A stretch of DNA of 64,000 bases from Ignavibacteriota bacterium. Its GTDB lineage: Bacteria > Bacteroidota > Ignavibacteria > Ignavibacteriales > Melioribacteraceae. The stretch's first letter is position 1. Each line of letters opens with the position of its first letter. Positions 47,367 to 56,507 of the stretch are shown piece by piece. The notes beneath the pieces were generated by a model that was not told the origin of the DNA, did not search any database, and saw only the letters and a program-made list of their open reading frames with translations. Made by a program: the position numbers and the translations under genes. The stretch lies in assembly GCA_016713565.1 (NCBI GenBank), contig JADJOX010000005.1:290847-354846 (forward strand), given 5' to 3'.

Positions 47367-49552
47367 TCACTTAATAAATATCATCTTTTTAGTCATTATA
47401 AACCTGCCCATTACTAATTTATAAATATATATTCCACTTGAAAAATTTGATGCATCAAATATTACATCATAATTTCCTTTGCTTTGATATTTATTCACTA
47501 AAATTTTAACTTCTCTTCCTAATAAATCATACACACTTAACTTCACCATGTTACTAAATGGTATTGAATAATTTATAATTGTTGTTGGATTAAAAGGATT
47601 TGGATAATTTTGCTCTAAATTAAATGATATTTGATTAATTTCATTATTAACATTTCCTGTAATTATTGTTTCACTAGAGTCAATCCAATATACAATATCA
47701 TTAGAACTTATTTCAAATTTCAAATTAAATATATCTTTGAATTTATTTATGTCGTAATTGATGGTAAATACTTTATCTAAATTACTTATAGCACCAGCTT
47801 TAATATCATATAAAAGTAAATTTTTAGGATAGCTTTCAATGATAATTGAATCTTTAGTTACAATACTAATTGAAACATTTTTTACTTCTTTTACTTTTCC
47901 CATATTTTTAATAATCGGTTTTATAGTTGCCCATCCTAATCCGTCCGTAGTTATTGAAATATTTTCAATAACAAGCGGTCCAGCCGTTGTAATTTTGGAA
48001 TTTTTAGAATATAGATTATATGGAATATCAGTTCCTTGCTGCTTAATTCTTAAATTATAAAATTCTTCATTTTCAAGATTTAGTAACCAGCTATAAGTGA
48101 ATGAATCTATTTTTGTTAATTCAATTTCATTTATTACTGAGTCATTATCATTTACAATCTGTGCATATGCATTGAACGCTGGATTATCCATATTTAGATT
48201 GTTTACAAAAATATTGAGTGAATCATTAATTGGATTTAGATATTTTTTATCAATTTTAACTGTAGGTGGAAAAGGTAAATCTTCAATAATTCCGGGTCCC
48301 CAAGCATATACTAAATTGGAATATAGATTCTCTTTTGCTATAGGAATAATTTCATTTAATGTAGGCCAAAAAGAGTGTCCAATTTCCGGAGTTAGAGCAA
48401 AAATTTTATTTTTAATCTGTTGTTCACCATACATCCAATCTAATGCATCTCCATTTGTGGTATATGGTCGACCTTTTACATAGTTATTTTGAGTATTTGC
48501 AATTTTTATAAGATTTTCAAAAACACTGGAATCCTGTGTGGCTATATCTTCATAACCCCAAGGTGGAATAACATAATTTCCATATGCGTGATTGTTAATT
48601 GTTATTAAAAAGTTATGTTCAATACAAAAATCTCTCATTGCTTGAGTCTCTGGTTCAGAGAAAGGATTTTTCCTCTGTATATTTCAGAACTGGAGTCAGG
48701 ACTTGATCCAATATTGTCATATCCCCATTGGAATCCATAATTTCGATTTAAATCAACGCCATATTCATATTCACTATTGTTTCTTCTATTTTTTCTCCAA
48801 AACCCACCTCCATTGGGACTCATCTGTTCGTTGAACACATAACCATCCGGATTTAATACCAAGACAAAGTATAATTCTCTATTATTTACCAAATAAGTTA
48901 CTTCATTATTACTATTATAATTTTCCAATAAGTAATACATAAAATAAACTAAACTCATCATCCCCATTGGCTCACGCGCATGAATCAAAGAATTATATAA
49001 AACTTGAGGTTCATTTTCTTCAATATTTGGATTATCTGAAATTTTAACTGCCCAAATATCATGTCCTTCAATAGATTTTCCAATTGAATATTTTTTAGTA
49101 ATTATATTAGAAAAAAGATGGAACATTGTATCTAATTGACTTACCGTTTCTGTATAAGTATAATACCCTCCCATACTACCATATTTAAAAGAAGAATTGT
49201 TATTTTTTTTATTAAGCAAATTTTTTTGAAAATATTTCGAATTCTGTTCTAAGAAATATTTAGTCATATCATTAATTAATATTTCATATTTATAATTACT
49301 TTTATTAAGGATATTTAATTGTTTACTATTTAAATATGTTTCCAAATAATTGTCTCTGATTATATAACTATCAATCAACATTCCAGTGTTATTTAATGAA
49401 ATCAAATTATTATTACCTTCATAATAAATCCTGACCTTGCTTATTTTATAATAGTTAGAATTATGATCTTCCTTTTGTTGGCTGAGAATATTTGATAGAA
49501 TAAAAAAGAAAAATATTATTAGCCTAGCGACAATTCCATTTTTTATTATCAT
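47367..49552 (-). pseudogene. Cassette 1: secreted M14 zinc carboxypeptidase with T9SS sorting domain, split by a frameshift
   Basis: Two frames give one protein of about 728 residues. The first (48635-49552) has a signal peptide, an N-terminal part and zinc motif 'IHAREPMG' (HxxE), then 'GVDLNRNYGFQWG'. The second (47367-48638) has the third zinc ligand in 'NNHAYGNYVIPP', the catalytic Glu in 'TPEIGHSFWP', and a C-terminal sorting domain ('NYPNPFNPTT', ending 'KKMIFIK'). The break is a run of five T (48667-48671, plus strand); a sixth would read 'RGKNPFSEPETQAMRDFC'. If intact it would be a type IX-secreted peptidase. At about 2.4 kb it is large for a gene cassette. Confidence 0.85.
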
Positions 49553-49572
49553 TTATTTACTTATTTAGTTTT

Positions 49573-49762
49573 ATGACGAATTGGCAAATAACTTGCTGCC
49601 CCAAACAGCAATATAAATTATTACTATCTAAGATATTAATTAAACTAATTTCTTTGTGAACATATTACGAATGTTTATTAAAAATATTTTATTAAATTAT
49701 TCAACTTTATTTTTCAACTTTCGGCTAAGTAAAACAATAGTTGGTTGATTTATTGGCTATGC
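49573..49762 (-). repeat. attC site 2 (degenerate)
   Basis: Begins ATGACGAATTGGCAAATAAC and ends TTTATTGGCTATGC on the plus strand. Both core triplets have drifted (GAC for AAC, GCTAT for GTTAT), so it may no longer recombine. It lies six bases beyond the stop of the cassette 2 gene. Confidence 0.55.
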
Positions 49763-49767
49763 AATAT

Positions 49768-50253
49768 TTAATATGTACATGTGTAAACAAAATCATCTGT
49801 TAAAAGCTCTTTAGAATTTCCATATTTATCCATAACTATTATTTTTAAATAAACAGATTCGTTACACGGAACTTCAAATAATTTTGCATTGCTCCTTTTC
49901 TTATAAAAAGTAATAATTTTCTTTTCACCAGATGTTAATATTATTTCAGGATATGGATATGTTTCAATTTTACCAATAATACTATCGTCTTTTGCATTTA
50001 GTACATAAGATTCTAAAACATTAAATCCTTCTATTGTTTTACTTTCGCTTTGATTATAAAATTCAAATTCAGCAGATAAATTAATCGGATCTGGTGGTAT
50101 AGCAGGCATTAAATCAGAGAAGCCAATTGCGCTAATATAATTTATTTTAATAAAATTAAAATTGTTATCTAAATTCAGTTCATTACTTTGGTTACAACTT
50201 AAAGTGATAACCATAAATAGTATTATAGTTAATCCCAAATGTTTTATTTTCAT
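49768..50253 (-). CDS. Cassette 2: lipoprotein of unknown function
   Basis: Protein of about 161 residues from the ATG at 50253 ('MKIKHLGL'). The frame is open eight codons further up, but those codons lie in the adjacent attC end. Lipobox 'ITLSC' at about 16-20. The mature part is beta-rich ('EFEFYNQSESKTIEGFNVLES') and unknown. Its first ~85 nt are nearly the same as those of the cassette 8 and 11 lipoproteins ('LSCNQSNE'), while the rest is unrelated, suggesting an exchanged leader. Confidence 0.65.
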   Translation of the reverse strand: MKIKHLGLTIILFMVITLSCNQSNELNLDNNFNFIKINYISAIGFSDLMPAIPPDPINLSAEFEFYNQSESKTIEGFNVLESYVLNAKDDSIIGKIETYPYPEIILTSGEKKIITFYKKRSNAKLFEVPCNESVYLKIIVMDKYGNSKELLTDDFVYTCTY

Positions 50254-50273
50254 GATTTCAACCCTTTTTAATT

Positions 50274-50487
50274 GCATAATAGCGATGCAACTAACCCGTA
50301 GCCTAAAATAACAATTATATTAAATAACGACATGTCACTTTGGGAATGGTAAAATTACCTAAACAGTTTTTAATTTTCCATTTGCAACCACGATTTACTT
50401 TCTAAATTTAATTTTACACAAAACCCATACTAGCGGAGCAGCTTGCACCAATTCATCGGGAGTAGTTTAGATTTGCTTGATATATGC
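50274..50487 (-). repeat. attC site 3 (degenerate)
   Basis: Begins GCATAATAGCGATGCAACTAA and ends GATTTGCTTGATATATGC on the plus strand. The interior keeps 'ATTAAATAACGACATGTCACTTTGGG' similarity to the common repeat. Core triplets are altered at both ends (AAT, GAT), so activity is doubtful. It follows the DinB-like gene. Confidence 0.55.
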
Positions 50488-50512
50488 CATTAATAATATT
50501 CTATTTACATTA

Positions 50513-51037
50513 TTAATACTGGATTAACGGATAGTATTTATTTTCAATAAAATTAATATGATGAATTTGATGTCCAATTATATTGAACCCCATAGCCAAA
50601 ATACTTATTTCATGTTTCCAATTGATGCCAGTCTTGAAATAATCAGAATAATCAAAACTTTTATATAGTGATATTGTTGATTTTCTAACAATAATTAATT
50701 CGTCAATCAAATCTATAATTATTTTTTTTTCTGCTTTTGCATTTTTTGAAAGTTCATCCTCATCGAAAGATATTACATATTTACTTTCATTTCTAGCAAA
50801 TCTTAATACACCTACACATAATATTCTCTCAACATCAATTATGTGTTGAAAAATATCATTTACTGTCCATTTGTCTGGTAAATATCTTTTCCCTTTTAGT
50901 TGAGATAGTTGATTAATATCTAATTTTCTTAACTGCTCTATGCTTTTTTCAAAAGCTTGGTCCAACTCAATATCGTCAACTAAATTGATATATCTATCAA
51001 AATATTCTGGCATTGGATTTATTTTATTTTTCTTCAT
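50513..51037 (-). CDS. Cassette 3: DinB-like/YfiT-type metal-binding protein
   Basis: Protein of 174 residues. 'LPDKWTVNDIFQHIIDVERIL' and 'FNIIGHQIHHINFIENKYYPLI' are the DinB_2 family pattern; the three histidines (FQH, GHQ, IHH) would bind a divalent metal in a four-helix bundle. Members include bacillithiol or mycothiol transferases and hydrolases, but the exact reaction is unknown. The protein is cytoplasmic, unlike most of the cassette products around it. Confidence 0.82.
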   Translation of the reverse strand: MKKNKINPMPEYFDRYINLVDDIELDQAFEKSIEQLRKLDINQLSQLKGKRYLPDKWTVNDIFQHIIDVERILCVGVLRFARNESKYVISFDEDELSKNAKAEKKIIIDLIDELIIVRKSTISLYKSFDYSDYFKTGINWKHEISILAMGFNIIGHQIHHINFIENKYYPLIQY

Positions 51038-51082
51038 TTTATTCTAAATATTATTAAGTTTTATATATTATTAAATTAAATC

Positions 51083-51300
51083 TTATAATTTTATTACCTA
51101 AGCTGCCGCCATAAAAAACCAATTTTATTAAATAACGAATGATTTTTATAAAGAACAGTTTTTATTTTGGTAAATACTGCGGCTTCATTTTATGAATTGC
51201 ATTTCACTTGAACAAAAAACTTAAATAAAACTTTCAGACTTTCTTTTTACAAATTTTCGCTGAGCAAGTACTACTGTCACTTTGATTTATTAGTTATACG
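51083..51300 (-). repeat. attC site 4 (one end degenerate)
   Basis: Ends TTTATTAGTTATACG on the plus strand, a good R'' side. The other end (CTTATAATTTTATTACCTAAGC) has lost the GGCNNN-GCAAA part. The interior keeps 'TTTTATTAAATAACGAATGA'. It follows the cassette 4 gene with a 34-bp gap. Confidence 0.55.
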
Positions 51301-51334
51301 CAAATATATTATTGAAATTCTTTGATAGAATAAT

Positions 51335-51784
51335 TTAATTTGCCTTTTGATATTTATCTCTAAGCCCCCATAAAAGTATTAAACAAACTGCTAACATTGA
51401 GATTGATAATGATATTAATCCAATCTTAATAATAATTTCTTGCAAAGTTGTTCCTTGTAAGTTTCCGCCAGCAATTGGCATCATTTCAGACCCAGCTCCC
51501 CATATGCTTGCAAACAGTGTTGTAATCCAATTTGTAAATGTTCCAAATATTGCAAGTCTAAAACATATTTTTAATAATTTATTTGTTAGGTTTAATTTTG
51601 GCCAAATTAATCCAAAAATAATTAATAACATTCCGTTCATTGTGGCTTCAAGATGACTTGATAAAGCCATTCTGGGATTTTCTAATATCGGGATTATAAA
51701 TCCAGTAATTAATCCTAGAAAAAATAATATTACTCCATATTGGATTAATTTTCTACTAAATTCAGTTTCGGCATTAATATTCAA
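51335..51784 (-). CDS. Cassette 4: four-helix membrane protein, hydroxylaminobenzene mutase-like
   Basis: Protein of 149 residues with about four hydrophobic helices (about 14-31, 47-62, 72-92, 116-140). 'GFIIPILENPRMALSSHLEATMNGMLLIIFGLIW' is close to what I recall of the hydroxylaminobenzene mutases HabA/HabB (N-P-R-M-x-L-S-x-H-L-E). Those enzymes rearrange hydroxylaminobenzene to 2-aminophenol in nitroarene breakdown. Many genomic relatives have no tested activity, so take this as family resemblance only. Same-strand, single-gene cassette. Confidence 0.6.
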   Translation of the reverse strand: MNINAETEFSRKLIQYGVILFFLGLITGFIIPILENPRMALSSHLEATMNGMLLIIFGLIWPKLNLTNKLLKICFRLAIFGTFTNWITTLFASIWGAGSEMMPIAGGNLQGTTLQEIIIKIGLISLSISMLAVCLILLWGLRDKYQKAN

Positions 51785-51861
51785 TTTCAGTATTCCTTTT
51801 TTGTGGATTTCAATTTAATATTACTGAATACTTATGGGTTTTTCAACAAAATATTTTTTAC

Positions 51862-52097
51862 GTATAACTGCGTTGCAAATAACTTAACACCTCAAATAAA
51901 TATTTTACATAATAACGATCTGTCCCATTGTGCTTGGTAAATTTACCGGAACAAAGTTTAACTTTTCTTCAACAAACTTTGCGACTTACCTTTTTGAATA
52001 TTGTTCGCTTCAGCTTAATACCAAACAAAACTTACAATCCAAATATTTACAAATTCACCCGAAATGTTTCTGCGGTTATTTGATTTTCCAGTTATGC
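51862..52097 (-). repeat. attC site 5
   Basis: Begins GTATAACTGCGTTGCAAATAAC and ends TTCCAGTTATGCT on the plus strand. It contains the common interior (AATAACGATCTGTCCCATTG, GGTAAATTTACC, the AAAGTTT/AAACTTTG arms). It follows the GNAT gene stop by 37 bp. Confidence 0.75.
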
Positions 52098-52134
52098 TCT
52101 TTTTTAACTAATTCTTTTTTTCAAATTTATATTT

Positions 52135-52614
52135 CTAATCTAACATGTAAATAAATTCTACAATTTCCTTTTGTCTTGCATTTGCAAAACCTTTATCTTC
52201 ACCAACTCTTTCAAAGCCACATCTCTCCAATACTTTTTGTGAACCAAAATTGTCAAAAGCAACTCTTCCATAAATTGGTCTGGTATTTTCAATCGTTAGA
52301 AAATATTTTAGTGCTTTTGTTGCAATTCCCTTTCCCCAATATTTTTTATCTATCCAATATGTTACTTCAGCATCACCTTCCATTACAAACTTTGCAATAC
52401 TTCCTACTATATTATTGTCTACTATAATTGTTTGGTTATTTATAGTTGGATCACTCAGTAATTTTGCATATTTCATTAAATATACTGATTTGTCAGTCAG
52501 ATCTTTCGATGTAAAAGCAGCTAATTGATTTGCTTCTTTATCAAGTTGAAATTCAAATAAAATCTCTAAATCATTAACTTCTGTTTTTCGAATATTTATT
52601 TCATTAACATTCAT
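52135..52614 (-). CDS. Cassette 5: GNAT-family N-acetyltransferase
   Basis: Protein of 159 residues. Acetyl-CoA motif A is 'YWIDKKYWGKGIATKALKYF' (pattern R/Q-x-x-G-x-G/A, here WGKGIA). 'VLERCGFERVGEDKGF' is the C-terminal GNAT strand-helix of the RimJ/RimL group. It should acetylate an amine on a protein N-terminus or a small molecule; the substrate is unknown. GNATs are among the commonest known integron cassette products, which fits the context. Confidence 0.85.
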   Translation of the reverse strand: MNVNEINIRKTEVNDLEILFEFQLDKEANQLAAFTSKDLTDKSVYLMKYAKLLSDPTINNQTIIVDNNIVGSIAKFVMEGDAEVTYWIDKKYWGKGIATKALKYFLTIENTRPIYGRVAFDNFGSQKVLERCGFERVGEDKGFANARQKEIVEFIYMLD

Positions 52615-52735
52615 AATTTTCTCATTCTATTTTCGATAACAAAATTTTTAAATTTTATCTTTTTATAATTATTTTACAATCATTTTATTTACTCTAAACT
52701 ACAAATATTCTTTCAAAATTTATAATATTTGCTTA

Positions 52736-52922
52736 GCATATAACGGCGTTGCGGTTAAGCTGCTGCCCGAACAAGAATGCAGCACTGAAAAACCGATAAT
52801 TATCAAATTTTTTTTTTATTAGAACACTTTGAACAACTTAGCCGATACCGAACGACAAGCATATAAACTTGTAAAAAGTTGAATGCGAAAAAAGCAGTCT
52901 GCTTGAACCGCTTGTTATATGC
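52736..52922 (-). repeat. attC site 6 (canonical R/L boxes, distinct interior)
   Basis: At 187 bp, with ends GCATATAACGGCGTTGCGGT and GAACCGCTTGTTATATGC. Read on the minus strand: R'' ATATAAC, spacer AA, L'' GCGGTT-C-AAGC, then L' GCTTAACCGC, spacer AACGCC, R' GTTATAT. L'' and L' pair with one extrahelical base. L' GCTTAAC matches the classic attC consensus. The interior is unlike the other sites. It follows the cassette 6 lipoprotein. Confidence 0.85.
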
Positions 52923-52956
52923 GACTTTAATTTTTTAAATGTCTTTGTAAATATTT

Positions 52957-53496
52957 TTATCCAGCCAACCAACCAACTTCAACATTCCAAAATATAGCAT
53001 CATCTATGATAATTTCTTCATTAGTTGCTTGATTTAATAAATGCAAATCTATAATCCTAACTGTTATGTAATAAAATGTTTCCCATGCTGGTTCTTTAAT
53101 AGGATTATCTTCAGATACAGAAAATGATAGTTTACCGGAAGTAGCTTTATATTTTATTGTTGTTCCGTGATTTGGATACGCAATATCATTACAGAAATTG
53201 AAGTAAATACTATCCGGATTATTTGGTGATATTTCTAAAACAACGGATACATTAGGGTTTGAAATATCTAAATCAATGTCTTGTCGTTTCTTTGTTAAAC
53301 TATATTCATTTGAATTTATTGAGACTGTTAATGCTTTTAAACTATCCAGGAATTGATAAACAAAAATGTTTCCACAACCATTACTTTCAATAATGTTATC
53401 AGGCTTATGAATACCATCAGGATAATCATATACTATTTCCGATTCCTGGCAAGAAATAAATATCGTTGCGAAAATAAAAATCAAAATGTATTTCAT
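52957..53496 (-). CDS. Cassette 6: lipoprotein of unknown function
   Basis: Protein of 179 residues with a lipoprotein signal (lipobox 'IFISC' about 12-16). A strong AAGGAG ribosome site precedes the ATG at 53496, and the start is about 20 bp from the preceding attC. The mature part is beta-rich ('VSVVLEISPNNPDSIYFNFCND', 'TTIKYKATSGKLSFSVS') and has three cysteines. I do not recognise the family. Its own attC (site 6) differs from the rest, so this cassette may have a separate origin. Confidence 0.65.
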   Translation of the reverse strand: MKYILIFIFATIFISCQESEIVYDYPDGIHKPDNIIESNGCGNIFVYQFLDSLKALTVSINSNEYSLTKKRQDIDLDISNPNVSVVLEISPNNPDSIYFNFCNDIAYPNHGTTIKYKATSGKLSFSVSEDNPIKEPAWETFYYITVRIIDLHLLNQATNEEIIIDDAIFWNVEVGWLAG

Positions 53497-53514
53497 TTTA
53501 TTGTACTCCTTTAA

Positions 53515-53750
53515 GCATATAACGATGTTTCCAATAGCCCGCCGCCCAAAACAAGTAATTTATTTAATAACGAATTGTTGAACAATGTTTAACTTTTCTT
53601 TAGTAAACTTTGCGATTTCCCTTTCTTAACTCAGTTCCCTTTAGTCAAATGACTAACAATACTTCCTAATTTATTTTTACAATTTCACCCGAACGTCCTC
53701 AGCGGTCAAGTTGTCCGAAGGACTCCCTTGGAGATTTGTTAGTTATAAGC
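53515..53750 (-). repeat. attC site 7
   Basis: Begins GCATATAACGATGTTTCCAAT and ends TTTGTTAGTTATAAGC on the plus strand. The interior keeps the common hairpin arms but one L arm is diverged. It follows the M1 peptidase gene stop by 38 bp. Confidence 0.7.
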
Positions 53751-53788
53751 GACTTTTTGTGTCTTTCTTTATAGTCAGATATAATTTT

Positions 53789-55102
53789 TTAATAAATCCA
53801 TTTATTGAAAAACTCTTCTAAATTTATACTTGATGATTCCTCAAAAGCTTTTTGGAAATCAGCTGTTTCAACAGATTTTCCACAATACTTTTTACTGTAA
53901 AAACGAATTGCTTTCCAGAATGCTTCATCGCCTAATTTTTCTTTTAACAAATGTAGAAAATATGCTCCTTTAAAGTAAACTAAGTTCCTGTCATCTTTTG
54001 ATGGATTTAACCAATCCTCGAAAACTAGAGATCTATCATTACCTTGTTCTTTTATCCCTTCATATACTTTGTAATATGACTCTATATTGGATAGATACAC
54101 TTTCTTCCCAAAACGATATTCATTATATGCCGCTGACATAAAGGTTGCCATTCCTTCGTTAAGCCAAAAATGATTAAAACTTTTACATGTTATTTGATTA
54201 CCCCACCATTGATGAGCCAGTTCATGCGAAATTAGATTTGTCTCGGTACTATCCTGCAAAACCATTTTTCCATAATTATCTTTCAATATTGAATACCCAG
54301 ACATTTCCTGAAAGTTGTTGCCCGTGAGTATTTGAGAATATGTAGATTGAAAATATTCTACTCCTGATTTTTCTTCAAAAAAAGAAATCATGTTTTGGGT
54401 TTCTTGAAAAACAGTCATAAGCTCATCAGAAGAGTAATTTTGAGAATAGTATTTTAGTAAGACCTTACCATGCTTTTTTTCAGCCTTGTTATATTTACCA
54501 ATCACAAATCCATAAGTGTAGCTTGGAGCCTCAGTATTTTGTTGGAAAATATATGTAATCTTATCATTCTGCTGATTCTTATTTACCATAACTCCACTTG
54601 CAATACAAGTTTTATCAAATGGAACCGTTATATTGAGATGGAATAACGCTTTGTCTTCAGGGGAATCATTACAAATCATCCAATGACTAGTAAAAAATAT
54701 TGTATAGGCTTGATTATGTTCATGATCGAAAATAAGCCCTTTCTTAGGATGTCCATTGTAATCAATAGCTATTTCATTTTTCAAACTATCTCTTTTCGAA
54801 AGGTAAACAATTAAGTCATTATTAATTTTCTTAAAGCCTACCACGTGTTCACCGCTTACATTAGTAATTTCCAGATCACCGGAATTAAAGATTACAGAAT
54901 CTGCATCGCAATTTACCAGAAAATTGATTTTAACAGAACCATTTATAATTCCTTCAGTAATACTTGGTTCAATTGTTAAGTAGTAGCTCCGAACATCTAA
55001 GTGACTGTTTTTTGAACCAGCTTCAGTATATTTTGATAATAAAGTTAGTATAGTTAAAACCAATACAATTTTTTTCAGAATTTTTGTTTTGAATAAGTTC
55101 AA
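53789..55102 (-). CDS. Cassette 7: exported M1-family zinc metallopeptidase (short form)
   Basis: Protein of 437 residues with a signal peptide (about 1-29). An N-terminal beta domain (30-230) precedes a gluzincin catalytic domain with 'NLISHELAHQWWGN' (HExxH) and the third ligand in 'FWLNEGMATFMS'. The usual GxMEN exopeptidase motif is replaced by 'FQEMSGYS', so substrate preference may differ from true aminopeptidases. It is much shorter than complete M1 enzymes (no C-terminal superhelical domain). An exported M1 enzyme in an integron cassette is unusual. Confidence 0.82.
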   Translation of the reverse strand: MNLFKTKILKKIVLVLTILTLLSKYTEAGSKNSHLDVRSYYLTIEPSITEGIINGSVKINFLVNCDADSVIFNSGDLEITNVSGEHVVGFKKINNDLIVYLSKRDSLKNEIAIDYNGHPKKGLIFDHEHNQAYTIFFTSHWMICNDSPEDKALFHLNITVPFDKTCIASGVMVNKNQQNDKITYIFQQNTEAPSYTYGFVIGKYNKAEKKHGKVLLKYYSQNYSSDELMTVFQETQNMISFFEEKSGVEYFQSTYSQILTGNNFQEMSGYSILKDNYGKMVLQDSTETNLISHELAHQWWGNQITCKSFNHFWLNEGMATFMSAAYNEYRFGKKVYLSNIESYYKVYEGIKEQGNDRSLVFEDWLNPSKDDRNLVYFKGAYFLHLLKEKLGDEAFWKAIRFYSKKYCGKSVETADFQKAFEESSSINLEEFFNKWIY

Positions 55103-55152
55103 ATTAATAGTTTACCTTTCTTTTGAATTAGAATCTTAATTAAAAAATTAAG

Positions 55153-55411
55153 CTTATAACGGCACCGCAAATTACATGACGCCTAAAATTACGATTTTAT
55201 TAAACAACGACCTGTCCCTTTGGGATTGGTAAAATTACCGGAGCAAAGTTTAACTTTTCTTTAGCATACTTTGCGACTAAACTTTTTAAACCATGTTCCC
55301 TTCAGCTAAAAGCCAAACAATACTTCCTAACTTTATTTTTACAAATTAACCCGACATGTTTATGCAGCTTGTCCCGATTCATCGGGAGTCGGGTAGATTT
55401 GCTGGTTATGC
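55153..55411 (-). repeat. attC site 8
   Basis: Common type. Begins CTTATAACGGCACCGCAAATTA and ends GATTTGCTGGTTATGC on the plus strand. It contains the ACCTGTCCCTTTGGGATTGG stretch, the GGTAAAATTACC hairpin and the TCCCGATTCATCGGGA hairpin. It follows the cassette 8 gene stop by eight bases. Confidence 0.8.
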
Positions 55412-55418
55412 AATTTTA

Positions 55419-55915
55419 TTACATCGGTTTATATAAAACTAGTGCTGTTAATTTGCTTTCAGTATAAGAAATTAAAAGAATATTCTCACCAAATAAGTAC
55501 TCATCCATTTGATAAATATCTTCCTTAGAAATTACTTGGTTTGGATTTCCAAACAACATTAGTACATTTTCTCTTTTACTATTGATCCCTATTCCTTCTT
55601 TTGAAAAACCCGTATAAGTTTTATCAACTTGAATTGTTCTAACTTCATCACTATCGTTAAATGTAATTGTAATTCCACAATATTTTCCGGTTTTATAGAA
55701 ATACATATAGCCAACAAAATCGCCCAAAATTTCTTCATCTGGTTGACTTAGTATTGAAATTACTTTTTCAACATTATCTCCTATTTCAATATTATCAATA
55801 CTTTTTCCAAATACTATACGAACTTCATCAACTTCTTTGGGTTCATTACTTTGGTTACAACTTAAAGTAAAAACCAAGAATAGTATTAGAGTTAACCTCA
55901 AATATTTATTTTCAT
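55419..55915 (-). CDS. Cassette 8: lipoprotein, near-identical copy of cassette 11; start region frameshifted
   Basis: The open frame 55419-55901 gives 160 residues from a TTG ('MRLTLILFLVFTLSC'). The natural start is the ATG at 55915 ('MKI...'), but a T run (TTT at 55905-55907) is one base short compared with the near-identical copy at 60167, which breaks the frame. The proteins differ at only four positions after the signal. 'GDNVEKVISILSQPDEEI' and 'GINSKRENVLMLFGNPNQVI' repeat a motif like the SmpA/OmlA-type GxxxxxVxxxxGxP fold. Function unknown; probably a surface or periplasmic lipoprotein. Confidence 0.7.
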
Positions 55916-55935
55916 AATTTCACCTTTTGTTAATT

Positions 55936-56192
55936 GCATAACGGCACCGCAAATTACCCGCCGCCCATATAATAATTTTATTAAATAACGACCTGTCCCT
56001 TTGGGATTGTTAAAATTACTTGAGCAAAGTTTAACTTTTCTTTAGCAAACTTTGCGACTTAACTTTCTAAACCTTGTTCCTTTCAGCCAAATGCCAAACA
56101 AATCTTTCATACTTGATTTTTACAATTTCACCCGACATGTTTCTGCAGCTTGTCCCGATTCATCGGGAGTCGTGTAAATTTGCTGGTTATGT
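55936..56192 (-). repeat. attC site 9
   Basis: Common type. Begins GCATAACGGCACCGCAAATTA and ends AATTTGCTGGTTATGTG on the plus strand. L arms pair as GCAAATTACCCG against GCAAATTTACACG, with one extra base. It starts two bases beyond the toxin gene's stop, so the toxin and antitoxin share this one site. Confidence 0.8.
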
Positions 56193-56193
56193 G

Positions 56194-56505
56194 TTAATTA
56201 TTTTTTATTTGATCTGATAAATTTTCTTTGTCTAATAATTTGTGTCCTTCAAAAACAGTTAAAATATCTATTGTGTTTTTCTTTATTAAATAGACAACTC
56301 TATAATTTTTATACAATATTTCTCTAATGTGACTTATTGATAATTCTGGAACTACCCTTCCTTTTTCCGGAAACTCAACTAAATCTTCAACTAAAGAAAT
56401 TAATTTATCAATTAATTTTATTGCTGCGATAGGATTATCTTGCGAAATGTAATCTTCAATTTCTTGAATATTGTGAAGTGATTCTTTTGTCCAATTTACT
56501 TTCAT
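56194..56505 (-). CDS. Cassette 9: RelE/ParE-family toxin
   Basis: Protein of 103 residues. 'VNWTKESLHNIQEIEDYISQDNPIAAIKLIDKL', then 'EFPEKGRVVPELSISHIREILYKNYRVVYLIKK' and 'ILTVFEGHKLL' are the ParE/RelE plasmid-stabilisation fold. It would poison gyrase (ParE) or cleave mRNA on ribosomes (RelE); the sequence cannot separate these. It lies two bases after the antitoxin gene, so the two form one operon. Such pairs stabilise large cassette arrays in other chromosomal integrons. Confidence 0.88.
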   Translation of the reverse strand: MKVNWTKESLHNIQEIEDYISQDNPIAAIKLIDKLISLVEDLVEFPEKGRVVPELSISHIREILYKNYRVVYLIKKNTIDILTVFEGHKLLDKENLSDQIKNN

Positions 56506-56507
56506 TC

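Noticed and set aside
48667..48671. Programmed ribosomal frameshifting in the M14 peptidase gene
   Set aside because: The slip site is a plain A/T run, and the same one-base defect appears in several unrelated genes nearby, so an error or mutation is simpler.
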